Positions 1-28,266 of a DNA stretch of 64,000 bases are shown piece after piece; within the stretch, counting starts at the first letter, position 1; every line of letters starts with the position of its first letter. The translations under genes were made by a program, and so were the position numbers. Source of the stretch: Liolophura sinensis (taxonomy: Eukaryota; Mollusca; Polyplacophora; Chitonida; Chitonidae); NCBI RefSeq assembly GCF_032854445.1, contig NC_088301.1, forward strand, positions 36,379,187 to 36,443,186, in the 5' to 3' direction. A model generated the notes under the pieces. That model was given only the letters and a program-made list of their open reading frames with translations. It was not told where the DNA came from and searched no databases.

Positions 1-17187
<17,187 letters not shown>

Positions 17188-19254
17188 TCAATAGGGAACA
17201 GTTAGGATTCAGAAACGGTGAAGAAGGCTTCTGTGATGAAGACCGAAGGAAAACAGTTGGTTTGGTTTGTTTGCAAATAATTCTGTTGTTTGCAACACAG
17301 ATATATATGGTACAAGATCTGTTTTTAGTCATAACTGAGAAAATCAAAGCTAGAAAATAGCGAATGGAGCAAGTCTACCCCTAACAACCCAAACTAAATC
17401 AGAAGTTGTATTTTCATTTAAGGATAGCTAATGCATATTCCCATGAGGATGTGTATCTACCAGTATACACTGTTCATATTAAAACTTCATACATATCATA
17501 GAAATGAGACTTGGCTCTGGTTGAGGCATATGAAAAATTACTAATTATGTCCCCTGATTAACAAGAATGCCTCAGTGAACATATTTATGGCCGCTTTTGT
17601 AATATTTGATGAAAAGTGTTTAAAAAAAAAACATTCCACATGGGCTGCATAGACGTGCTCTTTGGAAATATGACTTTATATGAGCTATACCAATTGCATA
17701 AATATGAATATGTGTCTAAATTGCATATTTAGTGGCTGATATAATTCGCTGTGCATCTCATTAATATCATCCATTATGTGGCAAGAGTTCTATATTAAAG
17801 AAGATATATTAGTTTTATCGTAGAGTGTAATCTAATGTAATAACTGGTGCTATCTTCCTCTATGCATTTGTCTAACAGTTTGCCTGTTTCTAATATTCTG
17901 CACTATGTATCAAATACAGGAAATCTAGCTTATGAGATCTTTCCTTTTTGTATAGAATTTATGACATAACCAACTATAGTACAGTATGTATATTAAGAAT
18001 ATATTAAAACTGGTTGTCTTTAATAATTTACTTTAATAGCCGTTTTCTTTTTTGTTTGATTAAACTCATGTATTTACACACTTATAGATTTATACGTTGG
18101 AGTGCTTAACGACACAACATGACAAAACCAAGACAAAGTTGAATTTTTTTGTGCATGACTGAGGCCATAGACTGTGCTCATTGGTGCTGCAAAGAGCATG
18201 AGCATTCTGATGTGAAGTCGACAATTTCGACGCATGAACATAAAATGGCTGACTAGGTCATGTTATATTCCTGTACGTACCAATAACCAGAACTACGCGA
18301 TTTAGTCATATTAAAATCAAGAAATATTGAATGAAGATATGCTTGATGTTCATGTAAATGTGTGTGTTTAAAAAAAAAAAAAACACTTACGACTTTGTAA
18401 CAACTGTGTTCTGTGTTTTTTTTAATGTATTTTTTTTGTTTTGATGTATTTTTAACTTCATGAAAAAAGTTCATCCATGGACATGTTGGTCTTTCTAGAG
18501 GATACATTTCACCCCTTCAGAATCATTTAACAGGCTCCGTGTTACAGTGTGACTCTCGTTGCCCCCGCCGAACTTCCTTGGTGTCAAGAATTGTAATTTT
18601 CCTCCACACATTATCCCCTAAGTGTAGTTTTCCAAGACTGCAATTTTCGCACAAACCTCCGAAGACCTCTCAGTGGAGGTGCCATTTAAATTGTGAATAT
18701 CGCTTGTTTCTTCGGCACTTGGCAAAATGAGCTGACATATATTAAAAGTACTACGTAAGACGCCAGTCAAAAAAATTGATACAGGTAAATGAGAGTCGAT
18801 CATAACGTATCGATACCTACACTTCTGATGGCAAAATTTTAATTCTTTCCTTCAGGGTATTTTGGACTTGCTTAGTAGCCGACATTTATACCAGATCGAA
18901 TGCATATCACTAATAATGCCTTTGATAAAGAGATGATGAATCCCGACAGTAATCTTCCCGCGAAAGACGTACACTTCCAGCATGATGTGAACTTGAAATA
19001 TGTGTTATTATAAAAGATAATTTGAAATACCATCTCGTTCAAACTCTTTGCAAACTCAAATTTTAACTTGACGTTTTACGTCTTACGTTTTAAGAGGAAT
19101 GCTAAGTGAATGTTGTCTGAAAGCGGAAGGTCTTTTGCTGTAAATCATCCATGCAATGGCGCGGTAAAACTACTCCTCTTATCGACTATATAAGAGGAAA
19201 CAGGTGAAAAACTTCCGAGCTAACTGTTCTTGTAATTGCTTATATATATTAGCT
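17188..19254. other. GH31 3' UTR and intergenic DNA, no gene seen
   Basis: AT-rich sequence with short open frames only. A poly(A) run lies near 18370 and T-rich runs near 18417-18450. No splice-supported exon, RNA gene or known repeat was recognised. Confidence 0.5.
17478..17483 (+). promoter_or_regulatory. Candidate poly(A) signal for the GH31 gene (ATTAAA)
   Basis: This is the first ATTAAA after the stop at 17187, about 290 nt downstream. No AATAAA occurs nearer. The AT-rich background makes chance occurrence likely, so the assignment is weak. Confidence 0.3.
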
Positions 19255-19460
19255 AATTACACGACCCCTAGGAACATAGTTTAAGCAGAATAGTGTATAT
19301 ACGCATATAATTGTATGCAGTGAATATATTGTTAATTGCAATATATTTGACGTCACTGGCGTGGAATTACTCTAAATACTGGATTGTAATCACATTTAAC
19401 ATACAATCACATTAAAACAATGCAAATGAATGCTTAGTCCACCAGAAGCATTCCAGTTTA
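19255..19460 (+). repeat. Dispersed repeat, copy 1 (partner at 57240-57440)
   Basis: It shares with the distal copy a TTTAAGCAGAAT-type start, GACGTCACTGG, GAATTACTC, then a nearly identical block (CACATTTAACATACAATCAC, ATTAAAACAATGCAAAT) and TGCTTAGTCCACCAG. Both copies are on +. It contains a full CRE palindrome TGACGTCA at 19348-19355; the distal copy has AGACGTCA. Confidence 0.75.
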
Positions 19461-19534
19461 TGGACATGTATGTTTTTCATTTATTTATTTGACTGTTGTT
19501 TTGCGCCGTACTCTGAAATATTTCACGAGAAATT

Positions 19535-19862
19535 TCAAGAGAAGTTAGCCCGGATAGGCCGCAAAGGTGATGAGCCTGTAAACTCACCCGGAGCGAGAGT
19601 CTTCTGGTGTCCATTTGTAAAGCGGCGGTCCACACTGGCAAGCCAAAGCAGCTTTACACCATGAGGAATTCCGACGAGTACAGAAATGGAACCTTCTGGA
19701 GAAGAGGAGGGGAATTCGTCAGCTTGTGAACACAGCCGGAAGTGACGTCTTCTGGATGACAACTCGTGAGCCGGTCATCAGCAGAGAGACCTTTTCTCTG
19801 AAAAAAGAGCACCATTTATGGATCATTTGGTTACTACATACAAGCGACCCAGGACAGGATAA
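19535..19862 (+). pseudogene. 3' half of a broken paralogue of the 22460-24271 gene
   Basis: This stretch matches the last third of the three-exon gene (23944-24271) closely at DNA level; the segment 19611-19740 is nearly identical to 24015-24145. Relative to the intact gene it has an in-frame TAA at 19618-19620 replacing a serine codon, plus indels after the 'GSD' position that shift the frame. It ends at a copy of the gene's terminal 'GACAGG.TAA' segment near 19860. It directly abuts an inverted piece of the same exon. Confidence 0.85.
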
Positions 19863-19876
19863 TCACTGGCGAACTA

Positions 19877-20371
19877 CATTCTTCTGAATTTCAGTTTTCT
19901 AAGGTTCCATTGGGGACCACAGCTGTATAAATGGACACCAGAAGACTGTCTGGCTCTGGGTGAGTTTACAGACTCATCACCTTTCCGGTCTATCCGGGCT
20001 AACTTCTTTGGGGAAGACACCTTTGTTTTGCCTACAGAATCATCGGTGGTTCCGGTCACAGACGGCTTCATCTTTGTAGAGATATCCATCAGAGTCCGGA
20101 AAGGAGAATGTCTTGAGACATCTTCTGCCGTCGGGTTTTCGCGCTGTGCGAACTTGATCATCGGACTGAGACGACTGTCTAGAGTCTTGAGTTCTTCTTT
20201 CGTCCTCCTTAACCAATTTAGCGTCTGTCTGAGATCCTCAACAGCATTGGAGATGTCTTGATCACAACTCTCTGGAAGAACCAGTTGACTAATCCTCTTG
20301 TTTTGGATACCCACATATGGCCGATATGTTGAGGTAGGGGCGCCAGATGTCACAGATTTGTAGGTCTTGGC
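19877..20371 (-). pseudogene. 5' part of exon 3 of the same paralogue, in reverse orientation
   Basis: On the - strand a TTTGTATTTAG acceptor at 20372 is followed by an open frame resembling residues 90-244 of the intact protein. It shares QNKRISQL, the coiled-coil-like segment (VEDLRQTLNWLRRTKEELKTLD) and RQSSGVHL. It carries the same derived KLARI.RKGDE.VNSP variant as the adjacent + fragment, so both come from one paralogue, and they overlap in content: an inverted partial duplication. Similarity stops after GPQW. The retained acceptor argues for DNA duplication rather than retroposition. No exon 1 or 2 counterpart was seen at 20372-22440. Expression as a short protein cannot be excluded. 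Confidence 0.75.
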
Positions 20372-21699
20372 CTAAATACAAATAATTATTCATGATGATT
20401 AAAAGTAGAATAATATCCATTGTTTCATTTTGCTGACACTTTTAATACTTTCCTAAAAGCAACCTCAGCTAAACATATTCTTTTACTATCATATAGAGTA
20501 TTCAGGAAATGAAACCATGAACCTTTTTTTTTTACGACTCAAACGTGAAAAATAGCTGTATTTACAAAAAACAAACAAACAAACAAACAAAAATAAAAAC
20601 AACAACAAAACAAAAGCAAAACAAAGACCGAATGTTGCATGATGGCGCGGATAGCATCATGTGATTATTACAGGTAATGAGAATAGAAATAGTAATATGG
20701 TAATAATTCTTACAGTTCTTTTTGAAATTATATTTATCGTTACCTTTCTTTTAATTATTGTCACATTTATGTTGTCAGGAAAACCAGGCAACGTCCAGAA
20801 ACTATCGCTAATTAAGGCAGCTTAGATACCTTTACCAAATATCCATCGATGTAGGTCAGTTTCGAACTCAATACAACTCAGAGCTATTTTAGAGGAAAGT
20901 GAAGTGTTCGCGGTAAGCTGCTACCACGTAACACGGAACAATATTGGATCAAATTCATGGCGCTTGGGGGATAAACTGGATGAAGGGGAGGGGATTCAGA
21001 ATCAGAATTACCTGAGAGGTAGTGAGCTCAGACAAAACACATTAAGGTGTCTTGCAGCTTTAGAACCAGCATCGCGACAATGAGCAGTTTTCTTGTTCTG
21101 CTATTCCTGAAACAATCAATTTGGTCGTCTACCATATATGCATAATTGACGCCGAAGTATCGCTCGTATAAAATTATGCATGTTGTGCATGCAATTGCGT
21201 GTATCTGCCGGGAAGTTCAATTTTCAAAGTAGCTTTATTACATTTAACATTGCAGCGAACCCCAAGTACGTAAGGTGATAACTTTATAAGATAATATCTC
21301 TTCGTTAATGCAAACCACTTTGAGGTTATTTTTATGGATTTTGTGACTTAAGAAAATGCAGTATTTGGTACCATCCGTTATGAAGAACGTTTTCAGAAGG
21401 TTACATACTAAGTAAAAGGCCCATGCAAAGGCCTGACGTCATAATCACGTTCTTGAACGCATTAGGAGTTTGACTGTTTAGCATCAATCACATGACTTGT
21501 CGTTCTTAAGTCGGGATATTCAGTAGGCCACGTGATGTGGCGTTCTTTACGTTGCAAAATCAAGAGAATCTAAAAGGTCACAGCCTGCACAATAATTTGC
21601 GCTTGGGTTGATGGCGTTCTGATTTAGTAAAAATCGTACTCCCTTCATTTCTTATCACCGCTGTATGGGCCTATAAATATCTCCTCTCCGACCAAACTT
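20372..21699. other. Intergenic, no gene seen
   Basis: It holds an A-rich low-complexity tract (about 20565-20625, CAAA/ACAA repeats) and one CRE palindrome TGACGTCA at 21434-21441. No exon or RNA gene was recognised. Confidence 0.5.
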
Positions 21700-21707
21700 A
21701 TGAAGGT

Positions 21708-21745
21708 CTGTCAGCAAGGTCTTCGGATGGTCGTGGGTATGTAGG
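21708..21745 (+). mobile_element. Short SINE body fragment
   Basis: GAAGGTCTGTCAGCAAGG followed by CGGATGGTCGTGGGT matches the mid-body of the SINE at 31928-32143. Only about 38 bp are recognisable. Confidence 0.5.
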
Positions 21746-21851
21746 GGTTAAATAGCGTTATTCAGCGTAATTTTTTTGAACCGTGGTGCTAGCTATATCC
21801 CATGGGGTATCTTTCATATCAGTTTAATATTGTAACGTACTATCTTTAATG

Positions 21852-22416
21852 TGACGTCTTCCTGAGCTAAGACAGGAACATTTGACGTCCATAAAATGAC
21901 GTCAAGATGCCGAGCATTGGAGAGGTCCCCAATGGCTCATGGAATAATAGAACGTCACAGATATTGACGTCAAAATAATGATGCATCATAAAGGAACGGC
22001 ATTGAAACAAGACGTTGGAGTGACGTAAAGCGTTTCAAGCCATTGTCTCACGTCTGCTTTGGTACGAACGATAGTGTTTTATGCTCCGTCGTTCATTATA
22101 TACAGCAGTTACAGCAACATTTTTGCTGTGAGGACAGACAAGCCACTCGATTAACAATTCGGCAGTGATACCGGAGTCAACGGCATTCGATATTTTCCTG
22201 ATGGCTGTACCAAATCGTTTGAAAACTAACATCAAATACCACGTCATTTACCCAAGGACCTCATTTGATGACTGACGATTTATATTCCATTGATCTCGTG
22301 ACTAGGACAGGATGCCATATCACATGATCATGGATTTAAATCTCGCGACTTTAGGAACGTCAAATCATCTGACCGACGTCAGCCAATCAAATGTGTAGAG
22401 CGTGATTATGACGTCA
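21852..22416. promoter_or_regulatory. Cluster of CRE/ATF-type palindromes upstream of the three-exon gene
   Basis: Full TGACGTCA palindromes lie at 21897-21904, 21965-21972 and 22409-22416, another lies at 21434-21441, and half or near sites (TGACGTCT, TTGACGTCC, TGACGTAA, CGACGTCA) occur at about 21852, 21892, 22021 and 22375. A CCAAT box is at 22383-22387. The last palindrome is 44 bp before the proposed start codon at 22460. In known systems such sites bind CREB/CREM/ATF factors; use here is inferred. Confidence 0.5.
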
Positions 22417-22459
22417 GTAATTCCTGCAGAACTTTTACAGTCCTTGAACAATTAGCAAG

Positions 22460-24271
22460 ATGGCAAAACGTACTGTTTATCTATCCGCGGGAAGACATCA
22501 AGTTTACCAAAGTTTGAAGTGTCTTTCGGGAATAGCAACGTGTGAAAATGCCGATTTTTCAGCGGGAAGCTCTGCTGGTACCAGGAGGAGTGTTTTTCTA
22601 CGCCTCGGACCTGTGCATTCGCAGGTAAGAGCTTGATTTCTTTCTTTTCGCCTTCATTCTTTCTGTGTTGCTGTTGGATGATAATCAGCGGACGTGGCAA
22701 ATGTAGTTTGTATGTATAAAACGCAACAGGTAGACGAACTCTGGAAATAAGGTTTCGATAAAGATTGTGCCAAGTTAAATTGCTTCCAAATTATAGGGTC
22801 ACCTAACGACGTTGTAGTTTAAAGCTAGGGAAACACAAAAATTAATTGTTTCAGGAACGGTTAAACAAGAAAACTGCCCATGTGTGTTCCACTGGTCCTG
22901 AAGATATGTTCCATATGGATGTGTTTGATCGTTTGTCCGAGCTTAGCACGTGTCAGGTAAGTCTATGACCTTTTAAGTGCCTTAAATGATACAAATGTCA
23001 CTGTATGTATGCATACGTGGCTTCCAGGTGGTTTGGCTGCGGTTTTGTGTTATGAGGTTTGTCATGTTACAGACGAAGTGTGTGGTTGTTTCTGTCCTCG
23101 TCTAACAAACATGCTGCCTACTGTCTTATAAGTGAAATGGTCTTAATTTCGGTGTTAATCCAAATGAAATAAATAGACATACATATAACTAAATAGATGG
23201 CTAATGTGTTATTCTAGTGTTAATCTCCCTGGAGCCATGTCATCAAAAGTGATCATAAATTCTATCAGATAATGTACTGTGTGTGATTCTGTTGTGCCTA
23301 TTCCACACGGTGCCATATTTTCCATTTTACTGTGCTATATGTCATTCTCCGCTGACCTATATGTATGAGTTTTGTTTTGCGGCTCCATTGGGGAGATTGT
23401 AATTTGTAATTTTCTTGGTAAAAGAAAATAAAGTTAGTCAACTATTTCTTGAAATTGAAAGTTATGCACTCAATTTTTCGCTTAAAACAATACAAACGTT
23501 GTGTCTTTAGTGATACACGGCTTGAATGTTCTGCCCTAACCATATTAATCAACTGCAAGCGATAATTGATGTTCCTAGGAGTCGATGATAACCAAACTGA
23601 CCTTTGATACATCAGCGTCTACTCCAAGATGTGTGAGACTCCAAAACAAGAGGATTTCTCAACTGGCTGTTTCAGAGGGTTGTGATCAGGAAAGCTCAGT
23701 TATTGTCGAGGATCTCCGACAGAAACTAAATCGGCTAAAGAAGACGAAAGAAGAACGAAAGACTCTTGACAGACATCTCAGCCACATGATCAAATTCGAA
23801 CAGCACAAAAAACCGACGACAGAACATGTCTCAAGAGTTTTTCCTCTCAGATCACTGATGGATAACTCGACAGAGAAGAAGGTGAAGCATTCTGTGACCG
23901 GAACAATCGATGAGTCTGTCAGCAAACGGAAAGTGACTACTCCAAAAAAGTTAGTCTGGAAAGACCGGATAGGTGATGAGCCTAACCCGCCTAGATTGAG
24001 ACAGTCTGCCGGTGTCCATTTGTCCAGCGGCGGTCCACACTGGCAAGCCAAAGCAGCTTTACGCCATGAGGAATTCCGACGAGTACAGAAATGGAACCTT
24101 CTGGAGAAGAGGAGGAGAATTCGTCACTTGGTCAACACAGTCGGAAGTGACGATACCAGGAGGACACCTTGTGATCCAGTTATCAGCAGAGAGGCCTTTT
24201 CTCGGAAAAGACAAGCACCATCTATAGATCATTTGGTTACCCCATCGAAGCGACCTAGAAGGACAGGCTAA
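22460..24271 (+). CDS. Three-exon gene, unknown basic coiled-coil-like protein, 319 aa
   Basis: Exons 22460-22624 (55 codons), 22855-22956 (34 codons) and 23579-24271 (230 codons plus TAA) are all phase 0 with clean gtaaga/gtaagt donors and tttcag/cctag acceptors. The ATG lies in AAGATGG context with an in-frame TGA at 22445-22447. The protein has no signal peptide or membrane segment. Residues about 128-165 are charged and Leu/Lys/Arg-rich (VEDLRQKLNRLKKTKEERKT), which suggests a coiled coil. A compact block at about 232-266 (GVHLSSGGPHWQAKAALRHE..RRVQKWNLLEK) runs into a basic patch at 263-270, and the C-terminus has nuclear-localisation-like clusters (SRKRQ, SKRPRR). I do not recognise the family; a nuclear role is inference only. 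The broken paralogue at 19535-20371 shows the gene has been duplicated. The poly(A) signal is at 24401. Confidence 0.8.
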
Positions 24272-24400
24272 ATACAGACGAATGTCGAAGTAAACAGTAT
24301 TCACGCTAACCTTTTGTCAGACTAATCATGACTAATTATCATCATATGTATTCACCATTTTGACTGATTGATGATGTAAATCTTGAGTAACTTTTTATAG

Positions 24401-24406
24401 AATAAA
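24401..24406 (+). promoter_or_regulatory. Poly(A) signal AATAAA of the three-exon gene
   Basis: A canonical AATAAA lies 130 nt after the TAA at 24269-24271, giving a short 3' UTR. Confidence 0.65.
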
Positions 24407-25123
24407 TTTATGACAATGCACTTTTCCACATACGCCTCTGTCTTCTCTTTTGTCTTTAGTTTGTTTATTTGTTTCGCTAGCGGAGACCAGGTTGCGCCTT
24501 TGAAGGGGCCTAGTTATATGACTCGTGTTCCTGATTTTACCCGGACCACGAAAGGGTCAGAATACCTCAAGAGGTACATGATAAAACTCACGATTTAAAG
24601 TCACAGCTGATCCAGTGTGAGTTGGTTTCGAACATGCGACCTAAATGGTCATCTGGGGAAGCCTTTTTAGACAAATCATCCAGTGATATCCATTGGAATA
24701 TTTCACCATTTTTCAAAGTTAATCGTTACCACGTCTCCTACGTAATTTTGTGAATAAAGGTGATTGGCAACAAGAAGACCACGGTTCGACAGTTTGGCCG
24801 CTCAAAGACGAATTCTGAATACAATTTGATGTTTAGCAAACTATAATTCAATTTTATCTCCGGAGGCAAAATGATACAGATGTTTATTTCCTCCAGTAAA
24901 CCATTGGTTACAATGGTCTGTAGTGACTACCTACGGTGATCGTCGCCTCATGCAAGACTTTCCTGAGTATAGCTATACTTGTCAGTTCACGTCCCCCACA
25001 AATAGTGAGATTTACTGGCCGCAACTCTAGTCAAGTGATCATAGATTGTCGTGCTGCATATATTCAGCTGTAGTCACAACCTGACAAAGCAAACATTAAA
25101 GGACAATACAACTAATATTATAA
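24407..25123. other. Intergenic, no gene seen
   Basis: It separates the three-exon gene from the Crypton remains. Only short, unrecognised frames are present. Confidence 0.45.
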
Positions 25124-26236
25124 TTATATTATTATTAGTAGCGGATTGTCCGGAGACACAGATTTTTCTGGACGAGCACGGACGAACATCTTGAAAAGAG
25201 CGACGGGACACCTAGGGGCGTCTATGTTTGGCTCGGCGTAGATGCGAGGGGTGGTCAGGCGGAGATCATCTCGTCGATTCCCGTCTCTCGTCTTGCTATC
25301 CCTTTCGGCCCATTCCAAAAATTCACTGCCATCGGACTCCTGATTCAGGATGACATCACCAAACTTGAGTTTCGTGTACTCATCTCGTCCTCGGAATCCC
25401 AGAATTTTGCCAAAGAAATAAAAAAGGGAGAACTGTAGGCTGTTTGGTGTGTAGGGGCCGAGCTGTTTTGCGTGAAACAAGTGCTTTTCTTCCTCCGGAG
25501 CAATGCCTTCTGCCGCATGGATTTTCCTGCCCTTCCCCTGCTTCTTCAGGTCCATCTTCTTAGATGTCAGCGTCTGGTTAGCCTTGTGAAACTCACGGGA
25601 TCGAAGTGAGGTAATGTACCCGGAATCTTTAAGATGTCTGGAGATGAAATATTTAAAAAATTTGTTAAAGGTAAGACAATTTTATCTATTTTTTTTGTTT
25701 GATTACTTCATTAATTTATTTCTTTGCTTGTTTTTCACCGAGAAAGGAGGCTCATGTATGTTTTTGTTGGAAAGATTATCCAAAACAATTTAATAATAAT
25801 AATGTGTTCTAAACGGATGAAGTCATTGTTTCAGTCATTTTGAAAGGCGGAATGATTTTTTTTATTCTTTTCTCTTTTTTTAACGTCTGTTCATTGCAAG
25901 TATCTCTCGATGCTGTTTTTCATGGACTCGAGGGAGGCTGGCTCGTACTCTGACCCATCCTTCTTCCTGATTGAAATGAACATCTCAGCCAGATATTCGT
26001 TCAAATGATTTGGAGGAATAAACTCTATCAGTCTCGGCTCCTGCTTGTTTTGCCACAACCATCTCTGCACATATTTAACATCGCGATTTGTGCTCACGAC
26101 TGTGTTTTTCTTCTTTTGCGAATCAATAAAGGCACTCACATCATTTACTTCTTCATCTCTACTGGTACTTGGTGTTGCGTCTAAAATGTTGTCCAGTTCT
26201 GGGTCATCAAATGGATCAAGTAGCATGCATAAATAT
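25124..26236 (-). pseudogene. Crypton-type tyrosine recombinase, N-terminal and middle part
   Basis: Read on -, 26226-25891 encodes an acidic start (MLLDPFDDPELDNIL) followed by an alpha-helical N-terminal core (TNRDVKYVQRWLWQN; NEYLAEMFISIRKKDGSEYE; SLESMKNSIERYL). After about 250 bp of unrelated sequence the frame resumes at about 25640 (GYITSLRSREFHKANQTLTS) and continues to 25124, including LGFRGRDEYTKLKFGDVIL, typical of the DUF3504/KIAA1958-like domain of Crypton recombinases with its R-x-R-D-E block. The C-terminal catalytic third is absent: similarity ends at SPDNPLL and an A/T-rich run. It is dead as it stands because it is split and truncated. Confidence 0.75.
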
Positions 26237-27110
26237 AGGTTATTGGATTGTAGGGTCCTGTATGGACGAGTCCTGGGTGCCTAGGAAAGGGACGAGCTTG
26301 TATACAGGACCATACAATCCAATAACCTATTTATTATACACCCACTTGTCAAAAACGCAAGTAAATAAACTCGAACACTAGCGGATATCGCGTAACAATA
26401 GCGGATAGCCGGTTGCGGATGAATATGGAATACTGAATGGAGCACTTTCATTGGCTGACGGAAAACTGGGTTAGGCGCACGTGGCCGAAGCGGTATTTTA
26501 CAAAAAGAAGTATAAAGAAAAGGAATGCAGACGTTTCCGTGAAAATTGAAAGAGGAGTTATTGAAAACTGCGCCACCGAACAGACAAGTGTAATCTTTGC
26601 AGGATGAGGACGAAAGAGAAGTAGAGTTTGCTGACAAAGTCAGCTGATTATCCTTGGGATTCTGTGCGGAAGTTGATGGCATCGGAGTCGTGAAAACTGT
26701 GTTTGTGTGCACTTGAACTGGCCGGCCAGGGAGTGGAAGCGCGAGAGATAGTTGACTGAAGGCGCGATTGCCCTGAAGTAAACTTGACATTTGTTTCTGC
26801 TCTAAGTGATCTAATTTAGAATCACACTCCTTGATGCTAGCAAGGGATTTATGCCCGGTGAGCCTGCATTTTTTATGTGGAGCGAGGCCAGATTTTACAA
26901 GGGGCTTGGACGGTTGTTTTTCGGACCGAGTGATTAGTTTTCCGGCCTTTCAGTCCAGCAGCCTCGGTTGCCCTTTTCATTAACTCTCCCAAACGATGCT
27001 CTCCCATTGGAGTGGAGTAATACCACACAGCTGCATCAGGTTTGAGGCGACATTCGGGAATTGGTATGAGGTAGAACGGATTGTCTGGAGACAGATTTTT
27101 CTGTGGCATG
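26236..27110 (-). mobile_element. Crypton C-terminal half plus 3' end (left inverted arm)
   Basis: On - the arm runs from SPDNPFYLIPIPECRLKPDA through TNHSVRKTT (the HxxR motif), a GHKSLASIKE segment and on to the element's 3' end near 26236. The residue expected to be the catalytic Tyr after SIKE is Cys here (codon on - at 26826-26824), and there is a frame break between HSVRKTT and GHKSL. The arm is the inverted partner of 27321-28085, and its end abuts the start of the N-terminal fragment at 26236. Confidence 0.75.
26239..26330. repeat. Inverted repeat at the Crypton junction
   Basis: GGTTATTGGATTGTAGGGTC at the left is mirrored by GACCATACAATCCAATAACC at the right (one mismatch), about 40 bp apart. 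The left half and its flank recur reversed at 28022-28080, so this is an element terminus with an inverted neighbour. Confidence 0.7.
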
Positions 27111-27117
27111 GTTGCCG

Positions 27118-28085
27118 ATGAATCAGATTCTGACCCTTTTGATTTCACCGACGCTGAAATTTGCATGCTACTTGATCCATTTGATGACCAAGAGCTGGAC
27201 AACATTTTAGAAGCAACACCAAGTAGGCCTACCAGTAGAGATGAAGTAGTAAATGATTCGCAAAAGAAGAAAAACACAGTCGTGAGCACAAATCGCCATG
27301 TTAAAAATATGCAGAGATGATTGTGCTCGTCCAGACAGCCCGTTCTACCTCACACCAATTCCCGAATGTCGCCTCAAACCTGATGCAGCTGTGTGGTATT
27401 ACTCGACTCAGTTGGGAGAGCATAGTTTAGGAGAGCTAATGAAGAGAGGGCAGCCGAGGCTGCTGGACTGAAAGGCCGGAAAACTAATCACTTGGTCCGA
27501 AAAACAACCGTCCAAACCCTTTTAAAATCTGGCGTCGCTCCACATAAAATTATGTAGGTCCTCGGGCACAAATCCCTTGCTAGCATCAAGGAGTAGGATT
27601 CTAAATTAGATCACGTAGAGCAGAAGCAAATGTCAAGTTTACTTCAGGGCAATCGCGCCTTCAGTTAACCATCTCCCGCGCTTCCACTCCCTGGCCGGTC
27701 AGTTCAAGTGCACACAAACGAAGTTTTCATGACTCCGATGCCATCAACAGAATCCCAAGGATAATCAGCTAACTTTGTCAGCAAACTTTACTTCTCTTTC
27801 GTCCTCATCCTGTAATGATTATACTAGTCTGTTCGGTGGCGCAGTTTTCAATAACTGCGCTTTTAATTTTCACTGAAACGCCTGCATTCCTTTTCTTTAC
27901 ACTTCTGTTTGTAAAATACCGCTTACCGAATGGAAAGTGTTCCATTCAGTATTCCATATTCATCCGCAACCGGCTATCCGCTATTGTTACGCGATATGAA
28001 ATAATTAGCACGGTTTTACCCAAGCTCGTCCCTTTCCTGGGCACCCAGGACTCGTCCATACAGGACCATACAGTCCAATAAACTA
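27118..28085 (+). pseudogene. Internally deleted Crypton copy (right inverted arm)
   Basis: On +, an intact-looking start (MVADESDSDPFDFTDAEICM) runs to VKNMQR at 27317 and then passes straight into the C-terminal part (SPFYLTPIPECRLKPDA, 27343 onward). The whole middle domain is deleted. The catalytic segment keeps TNHLVRKTT and GHKSLASIKE, but a TAG at 27594-27596 stands where the catalytic Tyr codon is expected, with another TAG earlier (after HKIM). 27321-28085 is inverted relative to 26236-27110 with about 210 bp between the arms. Confidence 0.75.
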
Positions 28086-28266
28086 TAATTATTTTGGAAG
28101 AGGGGTAAAAAAGACGTAAACTGCGGCAGGCATTTTCAATAAATCACCTGTAAATCAGGAATTCTTACCAGGCCATGAGATGTAACAGGTTAGAGTTAGA
28201 TGCGGTTTCGATTGTCTGCGATTTTGCTTAATTTGAACTGCAGTATCGATACTTTATCGATGCAAA

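Noticed and set aside
22035-22247. 70-codon frame on - in the CRE cluster
   Set aside because: No recognisable domain; it lies in probable promoter DNA of the three-exon gene.
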